64,000 nucleotides of DNA from Paraburkholderia kururiensis (GCF_034424375.1 NZ_CP139965.1:1302001-1366000), one strand, 5' to 3'; shown: positions 7,727 to 16,707, numbered from the stretch's first letter. Notes: generated by a model from the sequence alone, not told the origin. A program made the numbers and translations.

Positions 7727-8805
7727 TTCGGCTGCTCCCTGATGAAGATGCGCGTTTCGACCGACATGCCCGGCGCGATCCACTTCATCGCCTCGCCCGG
7801 GTTGTCGAACTCGATCTTCACCGGCACACGTTGCACGATTTTGACGAAGTTGCCCGTGGCGTTTTCCGGCGGCAGCAGCGCGAAGCGCGAGCCCGTGCCG
7901 CGCTGGATGCTCTGCACGTGGCCGCGCAGGTGCAGGTCCGGGAAGGCGTCGACGTCGACGGCCACTGCCTGGCCGGGGCGCACCTGCGTGAGCTGCGTTT
8001 CCTTGTAATTCGCGATGACGTAGAGGTGCTCGGGCACCACGGAGAGCAACAACTGACCCGGCTGCACGAAGTTGCCGGGCTCCACCGTCTTCTTCGCAAT
8101 ACTGCCCGCTTCGCCCGCATAGATCTTCGTGTACGTGAGATTGAGCGCGGCCTGATCCACGGCGGCGCGCGCCTGGCCCACAGCGGCTTGCGCCGTGGCG
8201 GCCTGCGAACGCGCGAGTTTCGCTTGCGCCTGGGCCGCCTGAACGCGAACCTGCGCCGCGATCACAGAGGCACGCGTGCTGGACGCCGCGGCCTTGCCTT
8301 CGTCCACGCGCTGCGAAGACACGGCGCGAATGTCGGACACCGATTGCAGGCGGGTCAGGTTGATCTGCGCGAGCTTCGCGTTGGATTCGGCAACGTCGAG
8401 TTCGGCGCGTTGCCGCGCAATCTCGGCATCGGCCACGGGAATCTGGTCGCGTGCTTCCTGGAGCTTGCCCTCGGCGTCGGCGAGGCTGGCTTTGGCCTGT
8501 TCGAGCTGCACCACGTAATCGCGCGGATCGAGTTCGATCAGCAGTTGACCTGCCTGCACCTTGCTGTTGTCGTCGACGTGGAGCTTCTGCACGTAGGCGG
8601 GCACCTTGGGGATGACGGACACGATGTGCGCGTCCACATAGGCGTCGTTCGTGCGCTTCTCGTAGAGGTCGGGCACGAGGAAGTAGAGCGCGATGAGCAC
8701 GAGCACGGCGAGCCCGGCCGCGCCGAAGATCAGCGAACGGCGGCTGGCGGGCGGCACGGCAGGGGCGCTTTTAGCGGGCGTTTCCCGCAGCGGGGTCTCG
8801 CTCAT
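7705..8805 (-). CDS. HlyD/EmrA-family periplasmic adaptor of an efflux pump
   Basis: 366 residues. One membrane helix (about 24-42, LIFGAAGLAVLVLIALYFLV) is followed by the biotinyl-lipoyl motif NDAYVDAHIVSVIPKVPAYV, a long Ala/Gln-rich coiled-coil hairpin (about 95-205), and the returning lipoyl half and beta barrel (TKIYAGEAGSIAKKTVEPGNF). This is the EmrA/VceA type of membrane-fusion protein, which joins an MFS pump to the outer-membrane channel. The ribosome site CAGGAGG supports ATG at 8805. It lies 55 bp after the MFS gene and overlaps the outer-membrane factor gene. Typical substrates are hydrophobic drugs or aromatic acids; none can be named here. Confidence 0.93.
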   Translation of the reverse strand: MSETPLRETPAKSAPAVPPASRRSLIFGAAGLAVLVLIALYFLVPDLYEKRTNDAYVDAHIVSVIPKVPAYVQKLHVDDNSKVQAGQLLIELDPRDYVVQLEQAKASLADAEGKLQEARDQIPVADAEIARQRAELDVAESNAKLAQINLTRLQSVSDIRAVSSQRVDEGKAAASSTRASVIAAQVRVQAAQAQAKLARSQAATAQAAVGQARAAVDQAALNLTYTKIYAGEAGSIAKKTVEPGNFVQPGQLLLSVVPEHLYVIANYKETQLTQVRPGQAVAVDVDAFPDLHLRGHVQSIQRGTGSRFALLPPENATGNFVKIVQRVPVKIEFDNPGEAMKWIAPGMSVETRIFIREQPKWLEFLG

Positions 8806-8860
8806 CGCGGCCTCCTGGGGGCAGCGAGCGCACACGCGGCGTGGCGGATCGTGTCGTGAT

Positions 8861-10579
8861 TCATGGTGTTTTCTTCGGAACAGACGTGAGGGGCGTAACG
8901 GACACAGAGGCAGACGCAGACGCAACCACAGACGCAACCGGCGTAGGCGGCACGAGCGGCAGCACGCAGAGCGTGAGCACGCCCACGGCGGCCATGAAGG
9001 CGAATGCGTCGGCGTAGGCGAGCGTCGCGGCCTGGCGTGCGGTTTCTTCGGCCAGCATGCGCACCGCGGCGCGCGAACTGTCGAAGCTCGTGTAGCCGCC
9101 GTTGCCCGTGAGCGTGGCGCCGATGGTGGAGAGCCAGTCGCGCGTGACGTCGCGGTCCATGCGGACGTGGTCCGCGAGGCGCGACGAATGCAGCGTCTCG
9201 CGATGCGTAATCAGGATGGTCAACAGCGCCACGCCCAGCGACGCGCCGAACTGGCGAAACGTCATGTAGAGCGATACGCCGTCCAGCAAGCGGTTCTGTT
9301 CGATTCGCGCCACGGTGCCGCTGCCCACGGCGGGCAGCAGCGGCGAAAGGCAGGCCGCGTAGAGCACGAGCGGCAGCACGAAATAGGGGCCCGGCGTGCC
9401 GGTGGTGAGCAGGCGATGAAACACCACCATCGAGGCGATCAGCATGACGAGCGCGAGCGCAATCGCCTTGCGCTGACCCACGCGCGTGATGAGCGGCACG
9501 ATGAGCGGGCGCATGGCCGCGGCGGCGAGCGCATAGACGCACATGATCTGCCCGGTTTGCGTCGCGCTGTAGGTATTCGCCGCGAGATTGCGCAGGAATT
9601 CGGGCAGCACGAAAACGCTGCCCGACAGAATCATGCCCGTGAACACGCCCAGCACCGCGGACGACAGCACGTGGCGGTCGCGCAGCAGGTCGACGCACAT
9701 GAGCGGCGACCGGTTGGCCGGACTGGATTGCCACGCCACGAAGAGCACGAACGCCGCGGCGCCCGCGAAGGCGAGCGTGCGCAGATGCGCTGAGCCGAAC
9801 CAGCCGTCTATCTCGCCGCGATTCAGGATGATCTGCAGCGAAATGAGCGCGACGGCGAGCAGCACGATGCCGGGCCAGTCCGTCTGCACGGCGCGTTGCG
9901 ACGAGGCGGGCGGCATGGCCGGAAAGTATCGGGCGATGAGCCACAGCGCGCCGCCGGCATAAACGAGGTTCGGCAGGAAGATGAGGCGCCAGTCGTAGTG
10001 GTCGGTGATGTAGCCGCTCGCGACGAGACCGGCGGCGCTCGACAGATAGAGCACCGTGGAGACGCGCATCAGCGCGGCGCTGCGTTGGGGCTTGGGCATC
10101 AGCACGTAGATGCTCGCGCGCCACCACACCACGAGGCCCGCCGCGGCGAGACCCTGAAGTGCGCGCCAGACCAGCATCGTTTCGAAGCCGGGCGAGAGCG
10201 CCACGCCCATCGAGGTGCCCGCGAAGGCCACGACGGTGGCGAGCAGAAAGCGGCGATAACCGACATGGCCCGCAAGCCACACGGAGACAGGCACGCCGAG
10301 AAAGAGCGCGCAACTGTAGGTGGTGAGCAGCCAGCTCGCCTCGTCGCCGGACACGCCGAGCGAGCCCGTGAGGTCCGGCAGCACGAGATTCATGCTGTCG
10401 AACGTGTAGAACTCCATGCCGGTGGCGAGCCCGAGGCCCGTCAGCAGCGGTCCGACGTGCGCGGGGGCGATGGCGGGCATCGTGCCGGGAGTCGTGCCAG
10501 GTGTCGTGCTCGATGCGGCGGCGGCCCCGGCCTGGGCGGCGGCGGGCGATGCGGATGTCGAAAGGACGGGGTCGCTCAT
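8861..10579 (-). CDS. MFS drug:H+ antiporter-2 (EmrB/QacA type), 14 membrane segments
   Basis: 572 residues with about 14 hydrophobic segments and motif A-like LAGHVGYRRFLL after the second, as in DHA2 exporters. The N-terminal 45 residues (Ala/Thr/Pro-rich with repeated TTPGT units) and a Ser/Val-rich C-terminal tail are low complexity and look like short-repeat expansions. It is the first gene of the pump operon, followed by adaptor and outer-membrane channel. The start at 10579 is the first ATG and has a weak ribosome site; a start nearer MEFYTFDSMNLVLPDL is conceivable but would lose the first helix. Predicted function is proton-driven export across both membranes with its partners. Confidence 0.92.
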   Translation of the reverse strand: MSDPVLSTSASPAAAQAGAAAASSTTPGTTPGTMPAIAPAHVGPLLTGLGLATGMEFYTFDSMNLVLPDLTGSLGVSGDEASWLLTTYSCALFLGVPVSVWLAGHVGYRRFLLATVVAFAGTSMGVALSPGFETMLVWRALQGLAAAGLVVWWRASIYVLMPKPQRSAALMRVSTVLYLSSAAGLVASGYITDHYDWRLIFLPNLVYAGGALWLIARYFPAMPPASSQRAVQTDWPGIVLLAVALISLQIILNRGEIDGWFGSAHLRTLAFAGAAAFVLFVAWQSSPANRSPLMCVDLLRDRHVLSSAVLGVFTGMILSGSVFVLPEFLRNLAANTYSATQTGQIMCVYALAAAAMRPLIVPLITRVGQRKAIALALVMLIASMVVFHRLLTTGTPGPYFVLPLVLYAACLSPLLPAVGSGTVARIEQNRLLDGVSLYMTFRQFGASLGVALLTILITHRETLHSSRLADHVRMDRDVTRDWLSTIGATLTGNGGYTSFDSSRAAVRMLAEETARQAATLAYADAFAFMAAVGVLTLCVLPLVPPTPVASVVASASASVSVTPLTSVPKKTP

Positions 10580-10907
10580 GACGGTTGGCCTGGTGCGTTC
10601 GCGCTCAATGCGCTTTCACTGCGCTTCGTTCGCGCCGAGCGAGACGAACGGGACGACCGAGACGAGCGACGGGAAGGCGACCGGGATCGGCGTGTGGTCC
10701 GGTGTGTGATTCGGCGTTTGATGGATCAAGCCGGGCAGGGTCTTGCCCGGTCGAGCGTTGGCAGTGGGCATGGCGGCCTCCGTGAAATGCCGTTGAAATC
10801 GAATGGTCCTGGGCGCGATACCACGCGCGCGTGGGCCGGCCGTCGCGCCGCGAACGTGACGGGCGCAGCGAAGCGGGCGCCCGATGCCGCGTGGCGGCTG
10901 CCTGCCG
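10580..10907. other. Intergenic region between two minus-strand units
   Basis: The 328 bp separate the HD-domain gene end from the efflux operon start. This must hold the efflux operon promoter. No divergent regulator gene, clear inverted repeat or small protein is seen; open frames here have the composition of non-coding shadow. Confidence 0.4.
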
Positions 10908-11549
10908 CTAGTCTTTCCAGTTCGAGCCCAGAATCAGGCCGCAGAAATTTCTGCGCCGGTAGTTCGGATCGCACCGTTCGAGCACGTCGGCATTCGCGGT
11001 GCCGAAGGTGGTGAGTGGGCGCCGCTCCATGCCTTGCGCGAACGTTTCGAGAATCTGTTCCTTGAAGCGCGGGCCGCGCGGAAACGCGTTCACCACTTCG
11101 TCGCGGTCGGCCTGGCACACTTCGTCGAAGTGCATGCCGAGCAGGTCCGTTTCCACGCCCGCGCCGATCAATGCCGTGAGCGGAGGCATTTCCGCGTGCA
11201 GGCCGAACGACGTGTGCAGCGCCACGGCGCGCGCGGCTTCGGCGACGTCGTCGTCCGGTACGCCGTGGCACGAGAGAAACGCCTGCAACGCGTTCGCGCT
11301 GTCCAGCTCGAAGCGCTTCTGCGAATCGCGATAGAGCGACGTGAGCCCGATGTCGTGGAAGAGCGCACTCACGTAAAGCAGTTCGGCGTTATAGGCGAGC
11401 GCGCGATGCTTGCCGATCAGTGCGGCGAACAGAAATACGCGCACCGAATGCCGGTACAGAATGTCGGGTTCGGTAGCCATGACCGTGGCGAGCGCGGCCT
11501 GGGCCATGGTGCTGTCCGGTATCGGAATGCCGGCGACGCAGCGGCTCAT
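10908..11549 (-). CDS. HD-domain protein, cyanamide-hydratase-like
   Basis: 213 residues with an HD metal-phosphohydrolase fold: His34 in LYRHSVRVFLF, the His65-Asp66 pair in SALFHDIGLT, and a further His in AVALHTSFGLH. This order and the short helical C-terminus match bacterial proteins annotated as cyanamide hydratase-like HD proteins. True cyanamide hydration has been shown only for fungal relatives, so the reaction is not assigned. The start at 11549 has an AGGAGAC ribosome site. It is the last gene of a tight minus-strand run after the amidohydrolase and DoxX genes (45- and 11-bp gaps), suggesting a common small-molecule pathway. Confidence 0.82.
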   Translation of the reverse strand: MSRCVAGIPIPDSTMAQAALATVMATEPDILYRHSVRVFLFAALIGKHRALAYNAELLYVSALFHDIGLTSLYRDSQKRFELDSANALQAFLSCHGVPDDDVAEAARAVALHTSFGLHAEMPPLTALIGAGVETDLLGMHFDEVCQADRDEVVNAFPRGPRFKEQILETFAQGMERRPLTTFGTANADVLERCDPNYRRRNFCGLILGSNWKD

Positions 11550-11560
11550 CGTGTCTCCTG

Positions 11561-11980
11561 TCACAGGTCGAGCAGTGCGGCAAGCGAATAACGACCTGCG
11601 CCCCCAATGGCAATCGTGCCGAACAGAATCAGCAGCATCCACGCGAATTGTGCCTGCTCCGCAGTCCATTCGGGATGCACGAACAGCAGGGCGATCACGG
11701 TGACCACCATCACAGGCAGCGCCGCGAGCCGCGCGGCGAAGCCTGCGATGACGAGCACCGGGCACACCACCTCCGCGAAGATCGCGAACGCGATGCTCAG
11801 ATGCTTGCCGAGGTGAAACGGGTCTTCGATCGCCGCGGCCTGGCTCGCGTAGTGCTGCACCTTCGGCAGACCGTGCACGATGAGCAGTAGCACGCTGGCG
11901 GTGACGCGCAGGAACAGCAGGGCGATGTCCGTGGCGTTCGCGGCGACGTTGGCCTTGAAGCGAGCGGGTGCGAAAGACAT
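11561..11980 (-). CDS. DoxX-family inner-membrane protein
   Basis: 139 residues with four membrane segments (around 17-36, 62-82, 86-104 and 112-132) and the DoxX motif RVTASVLLLIVHGLPKV near the start. DoxX proteins occur in quinone-linked or oxidative-stress-related membrane complexes, but their chemistry is poorly known. It lies between the amidohydrolase and HD-domain genes, 11 bp from the latter, so co-transcription is very likely. Confidence 0.85.
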   Translation of the reverse strand: MSFAPARFKANVAANATDIALLFLRVTASVLLLIVHGLPKVQHYASQAAAIEDPFHLGKHLSIAFAIFAEVVCPVLVIAGFAARLAALPVMVVTVIALLFVHPEWTAEQAQFAWMLLILFGTIAIGGAGRYSLAALLDL

Positions 11981-12025
11981 GGTGCGCGGTCCGGATGGCG
12001 ATGGGTGGCGATGGGCGACGACGGA

Positions 12026-13921
12026 TCAGAACGCGAAGCAGCTACAGCCGAGCGCGCCCCAGAAGCCGTTGTGGTCGCTCACCGGCGCGTTGCTGCGCCA
12101 CGCCCACATATGGCCGTGACCGTGCACGCCGCACTGGTTCGCGCAAGCGTCGATGCAGGCGCGCGCCGTGGTCTGCGACGATGCAGCGGACGCAGCCGGC
12201 CGGTAGCGGCTGTAGCCGCCGAACTCGGCAACGGGAGACCACGTGGGGCTCACGGGCAGCGCAGGCGGCGCGAGCGGGCTGAATTCCTCGTCGGCGTAGA
12301 CCACCTTGCCGTTCACCACCGTGAGCACGGACGAGAGGTACTTGATGCGTTCTTCGTCCACGGTGAAGAAGTCGTCGGTAAGCGCGGCGAAGTCGGCGTA
12401 CTGGCCCGGCACGAGTGCGCCCTTGCGGTCGTCTTCGTTCGAGAACCACGCGCTGCCCACGGTGTAGCGGCGCAGCGCTTCCATGCGTTCCAGCCGGTTG
12501 CGCTCGGGGTACAGCAGCGTGCCGCCCACCGTGCGGCCCGAGATCATCCAGTAGAGCGAGACGAACGGGTTGAAGCTCGCCACGCGCGTGGCGTCCGTGC
12601 CGGCGCCCACGGGCAGGCCGGCTGCCAGCATCTTCTGGATGGGCGGTGTGCGTTGCGCGGCGGCTTCGCCATAGCGCTGGATGAAGTACTCGCCCTGATA
12701 GGCCATCCGGTGCTGCACCGCGATGCCGCCGCCCAGTGCGGCGATGCGGGCAATGTTGGCCTCCGAGATGGTTTCGCAGTGGTCGAAGAACCAGCGCAGG
12801 CCGTCGAACGGCACTTCGCGGTTCACCTCTTCGAACACGTTGAGGAAGCGGCTGATGGATTCGTCGTAGGTGGCGTGCAGGCGGAACGGCCAGCGGTTCT
12901 GCACGAGCAGCTTCACGACGCCCTTCAGCTCGGTTTCGAGCGACTCCGGCAGGTCCGGGCGCGGCTCGAGAAAGTCTTCGAAGTCCGCGGCGGAGAACAC
13001 GAGCATTTCGCCCGCGCCGTTCACGCGCAGGAACTCGTCGCCGTCGCCGGGCTTCGTCATCTTCACCCAGCGCGCGAAGTCTTCGATCTCTTTCTTCGCG
13101 TTCTGCGTGAACAGGTTGTACGCGATGCGCATGGTCAGCTCGCCGCGCTTCGCGAGTTCCATGATGACGGCGTAGTCGTCGGGGTAGGCCTGGTAGCCGC
13201 CGCCCGCGTCGATGGCGCTCGTCACGCCGAGCCGGTTCAGCTCGCGCATGAAGTGGCGCGTCGAATTCATCTGGTCGTCATACGGCAGCTTCGGGCCTTT
13301 CGCGAGCGTGGCGTAGAGCAGCCCCGCGTTGGGGCGCGCGATCAGCATGCCCGTGGGGTTGCCGCTGCGGTCGCGCTGGATCTCGCCGCCCGGCGGGTTC
13401 GGCGTGTCTTTCGTGTAGCCCACGGCGCGCAGCGCGGCGGCGTTCAGGAGCGCGCTGTCGTAGAGGTGGAGGATGAAGACCGGCGTGTCGGGCGCGATGG
13501 CGTTGATCTCTTCGAGCGTGGGCCCGCGGCGCTCGGCGAACTGCAGCTCGTTCCAGCCGCCCACCACGCGCACCCACTGCGGCGCGGGCGTGCGGGCCAC
13601 CTGGCGGCGCAGCATGTCGAGCGCGTCGGCGAGCGAGGGCACGCCGTCCCAGCGCAGCTCCATGTTGAAGTTGAGGCCGCCGCGAATCACGTGCAGGTGC
13701 GAGTCGTTGAGACCCGGAATGACGGTGCGGCCTTGCAGGTCGACGCGCCGCGTGTTGGCGCCGGCGCGCTGCATCACGTCGCGGTCGTTGCCCGTGGCGA
13801 GCACGCGGCCGTCCTTGACGGCGAGCGCCGTGACGAACGAGCGCTTCTCGTCCTGCGTCGCAATCTTGCCGTTGAAGAAGACCGTATCCGCGGTCGCCGC
13901 GTCGTTGAACTGGGCAGTCAT
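12026..13921 (-). CDS. YtcJ-type amidohydrolase (amidohydrolase family 3) with Cys-rich tail
   Basis: 631 residues. Metal-dependent hydrolase of the YtcJ/Amidohydro_3 type: an N-terminal beta sandwich (TVFFNGKIATQDEKRSFVTA), then the first metal pair His75/His77 in VIPGLNDSHLHV, and later conserved FDHCETISEANIARIAALGG and AGTDATRVASFNPF with the last Asp ligand. The substrate is unknown; relatives act on amides and cyclic ureides. The final 45 residues are unusual, holding five Cys and several His (CIDACANQCGVHGHGHMWAW, ending GALGCSCFAF), a possible metal site. The start at 13921 has AGGAAC upstream. First gene of the amidohydrolase-DoxX-HD run. A phased repeat element lies 114 bp upstream. 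Confidence 0.88.
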   Translation of the reverse strand: MTAQFNDAATADTVFFNGKIATQDEKRSFVTALAVKDGRVLATGNDRDVMQRAGANTRRVDLQGRTVIPGLNDSHLHVIRGGLNFNMELRWDGVPSLADALDMLRRQVARTPAPQWVRVVGGWNELQFAERRGPTLEEINAIAPDTPVFILHLYDSALLNAAALRAVGYTKDTPNPPGGEIQRDRSGNPTGMLIARPNAGLLYATLAKGPKLPYDDQMNSTRHFMRELNRLGVTSAIDAGGGYQAYPDDYAVIMELAKRGELTMRIAYNLFTQNAKKEIEDFARWVKMTKPGDGDEFLRVNGAGEMLVFSAADFEDFLEPRPDLPESLETELKGVVKLLVQNRWPFRLHATYDESISRFLNVFEEVNREVPFDGLRWFFDHCETISEANIARIAALGGGIAVQHRMAYQGEYFIQRYGEAAAQRTPPIQKMLAAGLPVGAGTDATRVASFNPFVSLYWMISGRTVGGTLLYPERNRLERMEALRRYTVGSAWFSNEDDRKGALVPGQYADFAALTDDFFTVDEERIKYLSSVLTVVNGKVVYADEEFSPLAPPALPVSPTWSPVAEFGGYSRYRPAASAASSQTTARACIDACANQCGVHGHGHMWAWRSNAPVSDHNGFWGALGCSCFAF

Positions 13922-14034
13922 CGTGCGTTCCTGTAGGTGGATGGACAGGGCTGTCCGTGATGGCGCGAAGGCGATGAACGGAGCGGCTCGCCTCGTGCTG
14001 CGCCGTCGGTTTTTCAACAGTACGCAAGGGGCGG

Positions 14035-14069
14035 CTGAAAGTCCTTAGCCGCACCTGAAACGTTCTGAA
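14035..14069 (-). promoter_or_regulatory. TTMAG direct-repeat element (site A) upstream of the amidohydrolase operon
   Basis: On the minus strand TTCAG begins at 14069 and 14059, CTAAG at 14048 and TTCAG at 14039 (spacings 10, 11, 9). The first copy is part of TTCAGAACG, shared exactly with three other sites, and the third is part of AAGGACT, shared with the sites at 3.1 and 15.35 kb. It reads toward the amidohydrolase gene. Confidence 0.6.
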
Positions 14070-14120
14070 GCGAGGCGGTGCGCCGGTTCGCGCGCATCGA
14101 GGCGCAAGCAGCAACGGCGT

Positions 14121-14145
14121 GCAGGAGAATTCAGAACGATTAAAT
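14121..14145 (+). promoter_or_regulatory. TTMAG direct-repeat element (site F) upstream of the XapX gene
   Basis: TGCAG at 14121, TTCAG at 14131 and TTAAA at 14141 have spacings of 10 and 10. It contains TTCAGAACG. It lies 128 bp before the XapX start and points toward it, back to back with the element of the divergent amidohydrolase operon. Confidence 0.55.
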
Positions 14146-14272
14146 CGGTGCGGCGGCGGTACGGCGATAGGATGGCTGCGCGTCGTTGCCGCGGCAGGAA
14201 GGCCAGCCGCGGCGGCGTCCACATGCGTTTTCACTCACCCACTCACCATTGGGCACTGCAAGGACCGACGTC

Positions 14273-14548
14273 ATGCAATACGTCTACTCGCTCTTATCGG
14301 GCTTGCTGTTCGGCATCGGCTATGGGCTGCTCGGCCTGAAATCGCCGGCGCCGCCGTTGATCGCCCTCGCGGGGCTGCTCGGCATGCTGGGCGGCGACCA
14401 GCTCGTGACGCAGCTGAAGGCGCATCTCGCGGCCCGCAATGCGCCGGCTGCGGTCAGCGCGCCGGCCTCCACGTCGTCCACGCCGACGCCCACGCCCATC
14501 GTCGCCGCGCAGCGCGACGCAGGCGCCGACGATCAGCCGAAGTCATGA
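14273..14548 (+). CDS. XapX-domain (DUF1427) small membrane protein
   Basis: 91 residues. The first 45 form two membrane helices with the XapX signature (LLSGLLFGIGYGLLGLKSP then PPLIALAGLLGMLGGDQLV). The rest is a soluble Ala/Thr/Pro-rich tail. XapX proteins often neighbour amidohydrolases and purine or amide catabolic genes, but no activity is known. The start at 14273 has AAGGA upstream; the open frame to 14186 has no family similarity. Its stop overlaps the next gene's ATG by four bases (ATGA), so translation is coupled. Confidence 0.85.
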   Translation: MQYVYSLLSGLLFGIGYGLLGLKSPAPPLIALAGLLGMLGGDQLVTQLKAHLAARNAPAAVSAPASTSSTPTPTPIVAAQRDAGADDQPKS

Positions 14549-15309
14549 GCACGCCGCACCAGGACATCGACATGAACGTTTCACCGTCTGCCGTGCAGGC
14601 AGCCGAGGCCGGTGCCGAGGCTTCGACGCCGCAACGCCTCGTCACCATCCTCGCGTTCATTGCCGGTTACGTGGATGCGTTCGGCTTCGTCGCGCTGTTC
14701 GGCCTGTTCGCCGCGCACGTCACGGCGAACTTCGTGCTGATCGGCGCGAACGTGGTGGGCGAGGGGCAGGGCATTCTCATCAAGCTGCTCGCGTTTCCCG
14801 CTTTCATCGCGGGCGTGGCCGTGGCGCGCGGCGTGGTGGGCATGGCCACGCGCCGCGGCGCGTTTGCGGAGCGCGCCCTCTATGTGCTGGAGGCCGCCTG
14901 CCTGTGTCTGATGATGGCCGCGGGCCTCGTGGTCTGGCCGCACTACGGGCCCGACAGCGCGTGGGCCATCGTGGCCGCGCTCTTCGGCGCCGCGGCCATG
15001 GGCGTGCAGAACGCGCACAGCCGGCTCGTGCTGCCGGGCCAACCGCCCACCACGATGATGACGCTGAACGTGACGCTGGGCGTGCTGTACACCATCGACG
15101 CGCTCACCGGCCGCACGAGCGACGCGAAGCATGCGGCCCGCGAGCGGCTTGCCGACATCCTGCTGCCGGTGGCGGGCTTTGCCATGGGGGCGATCGTGGC
15201 CTGCATCGCGTTCGTGCAGGCCTCGTTCTGGGCGCTGCTGTTTCCCGTCATCCTGCTCGCGATCCTCGCGCTGCGCGCCGGCCCGGGTTCATGCGCGGTG
15301 GCCGAATGA
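14545..15309 (+). CDS. DUF1275 (YoaK-type) membrane protein
   Basis: 254 residues with about six hydrophobic segments after a 30-residue soluble start. The signature is LVTILAFIAGYVDAFGFVAL, followed by HVTANFVLIG and MGVQNAHSRLVLPGQPPTT, all typical of DUF1275. These proteins are widespread and uncharacterised; transport or membrane homeostasis has been guessed. The start at 14545 overlaps the XapX stop (ATGA). The internal Met at 14572 is a less likely start. It probably works with XapX in the same compartment as the divergent amidohydrolase group. Confidence 0.85.
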   Translation: MSTPHQDIDMNVSPSAVQAAEAGAEASTPQRLVTILAFIAGYVDAFGFVALFGLFAAHVTANFVLIGANVVGEGQGILIKLLAFPAFIAGVAVARGVVGMATRRGAFAERALYVLEAACLCLMMAAGLVVWPHYGPDSAWAIVAALFGAAAMGVQNAHSRLVLPGQPPTTMMTLNVTLGVLYTIDALTGRTSDAKHAARERLADILLPVAGFAMGAIVACIAFVQASFWALLFPVILLAILALRAGPGSCAVAE

Positions 15310-15335
15310 GGCAGCGGCCTGCTTGCCGCGCGGCT

Positions 15336-15371
15336 GCAAGAAGATTTAAGCGAACGCAAAGGACTCTTCAG
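15336..15371 (+). promoter_or_regulatory. TTMAG direct-repeat element (site C) between DUF1275 and DUF3331 genes
   Basis: GCAAG at 15336, TTAAG at 15346, CAAAG at 15357 and TTCAG at 15367 have starts exactly 10, 11 and 10 bp apart, with the shared AAGGACT block. It points toward the DUF3331 gene, 177 bp away. This is the best-phased copy in the window. Confidence 0.6.
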
Positions 15372-15547
15372 CGCCACGCGCCTAACGTTCATGCTGCGGG
15401 TGCCGCGTAGCCGAACGGCCGGAATGTCCGCCGCGTCGCGCCTGGCTTCACGGTGTGCATCATCCATGTGCGCCATGAGCGGCCCGCAACCATGAGCGGT
15501 TGCGCCCGCGCCCGCGGTATAGCCATTCCTGTGCGAGGACACGCCAA

Positions 15548-15985
15548 ATGGAAGAACTCGATCGTTGGGAACACGTCGTCATGCTGCTGTGGCTTCAGTC
15601 CGAGGCGCGGCAGCCCATGCACGCAGCGCGGCCCGAAGCGGCCCGCCCGCGTGCGCGCAGCGGCGCAGGCGCACGCAAGGCAGCGGGCGGCAATGCCGCG
15701 CGGGCGGCGGCGGGCGTGGGGCTGAACCGAACGTCGATCATCGCGATGGAGAAGCAGAACGACAGCTCCATGCTCGTGTCGTGGAGCGACTCCACGCGCT
15801 GCCGCTACATCGACCAGCGCTGGATCAGCGCCAAGTCGCGCTCGAGCGGCTACTGCGCGCTGACGGGCCGGGCCATTCGCCGCGGCGACCCGATCTACAA
15901 GCCGCAGTGGCGCGGCGCACACCGTCCGGCGAACAGCATGGAGATGATCCTCGCCGCGGAACTGGAGCAGATGGCCGCGCGCTGA
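15548..15985 (+). CDS. DUF3331 protein
   Basis: 145 residues. The C-terminal half has the DUF3331 pattern: VSWSDSTRCRYIDQRW, then SGYCALTGRAIRRGDPIYKP, and a short terminal helix. Two Cys in a C-ALTG context suggest a small zinc-binding or treble-clef-like fold, though this is inference. The family is nearly confined to Burkholderiales and uncharacterised. The middle (about 25-60) is Ala/Arg-rich low complexity. The start at 15548 (MEELDRWEHVV) has GAGGA 9 nt upstream. It stands alone, preceded by the best-phased direct-repeat element of the window. Confidence 0.8.
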   Translation: MEELDRWEHVVMLLWLQSEARQPMHAARPEAARPRARSGAGARKAAGGNAARAAAGVGLNRTSIIAMEKQNDSSMLVSWSDSTRCRYIDQRWISAKSRSSGYCALTGRAIRRGDPIYKPQWRGAHRPANSMEMILAAELEQMAAR

Positions 15986-16161
15986 AACGGCGGCCCAGAA
16001 CCCGCGCGCGACCTGCACGATAAACGCGGCTTCTGAAGCGCAACGCGTCGGCCGGCTCGGGCGGCGGGCGCGCGCTCCTGCGGCCGGCACATCAGTCCGG
16101 CGCCGGCCTGTGTGACGGGCGGCGCCGTTTCGTAGTTCGCATTGCAACTGGAGAAAACAGC

Positions 16162-16596
16162 ATGATTCGAAAGACGTGGATCTCGGTGGCCGTGGCCGCC
16201 TGCGCCGCCGTCTGCCTGCAGACCGCACAGGCGCAGGTGGTGGGCCATCAGACGATCGGCATTTCGGTGACGGAAGCCGACGCGATTCTCGCGGGCTGGA
16301 GCGTGAAGCGCTCCATTCTCGGCAAGCCCGTGTTCAACGAGCAAGGCCAGCAGGTGGGCAAGGTCTATGACATCGTCGTGGCGCCGGACAAGTCCGTCTC
16401 GTATGCCATCGTGGATGCGCAGCGCTTCGTCGGCATGCGCCACGACGTGGCGGTGCCCATCGAGCAGCTCGATTTCGCCGACGGCAAGCTCGTGCTGCCC
16501 GGCGCCACGCGCGAGGCGCTGAAGGCCATGCCGGTGTTCCAGTACACGAAGATGCCGGCGATGCCGAAGCCGCGCGACGCTTACCAGCACCCGTAA
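16162..16596 (+). CDS. Secreted PRC-barrel domain protein
   Basis: 144 residues with a clear Sec signal peptide (MIRKTWISVAVAACAAVCLQ, cleavage after AQA near 25) and one PRC-barrel (about 48-118: SILGKPVFNEQGQQVGKVYD, then YAIVDAQRFVG and VAVPIEQLDF). PRC-barrels bind partner proteins or pigments; periplasmic single-domain forms are common in Burkholderiales with no known role. A GGAG ribosome site precedes the ATG. No operon partner is evident. Confidence 0.85.
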   Translation: MIRKTWISVAVAACAAVCLQTAQAQVVGHQTIGISVTEADAILAGWSVKRSILGKPVFNEQGQQVGKVYDIVVAPDKSVSYAIVDAQRFVGMRHDVAVPIEQLDFADGKLVLPGATREALKAMPVFQYTKMPAMPKPRDAYQHP

Positions 16597-16707
16597 TGTG
16601 ACAGGCGCATGTCTTCGCGGCTTTTCGGTCCGAAGGCATGCGTGGCCGGGCGCAGCAAAACCGCCTGGTTCAAAACGGCAAAAGAAGCAAGCCGTGCTGC
16701 CTGAGAG

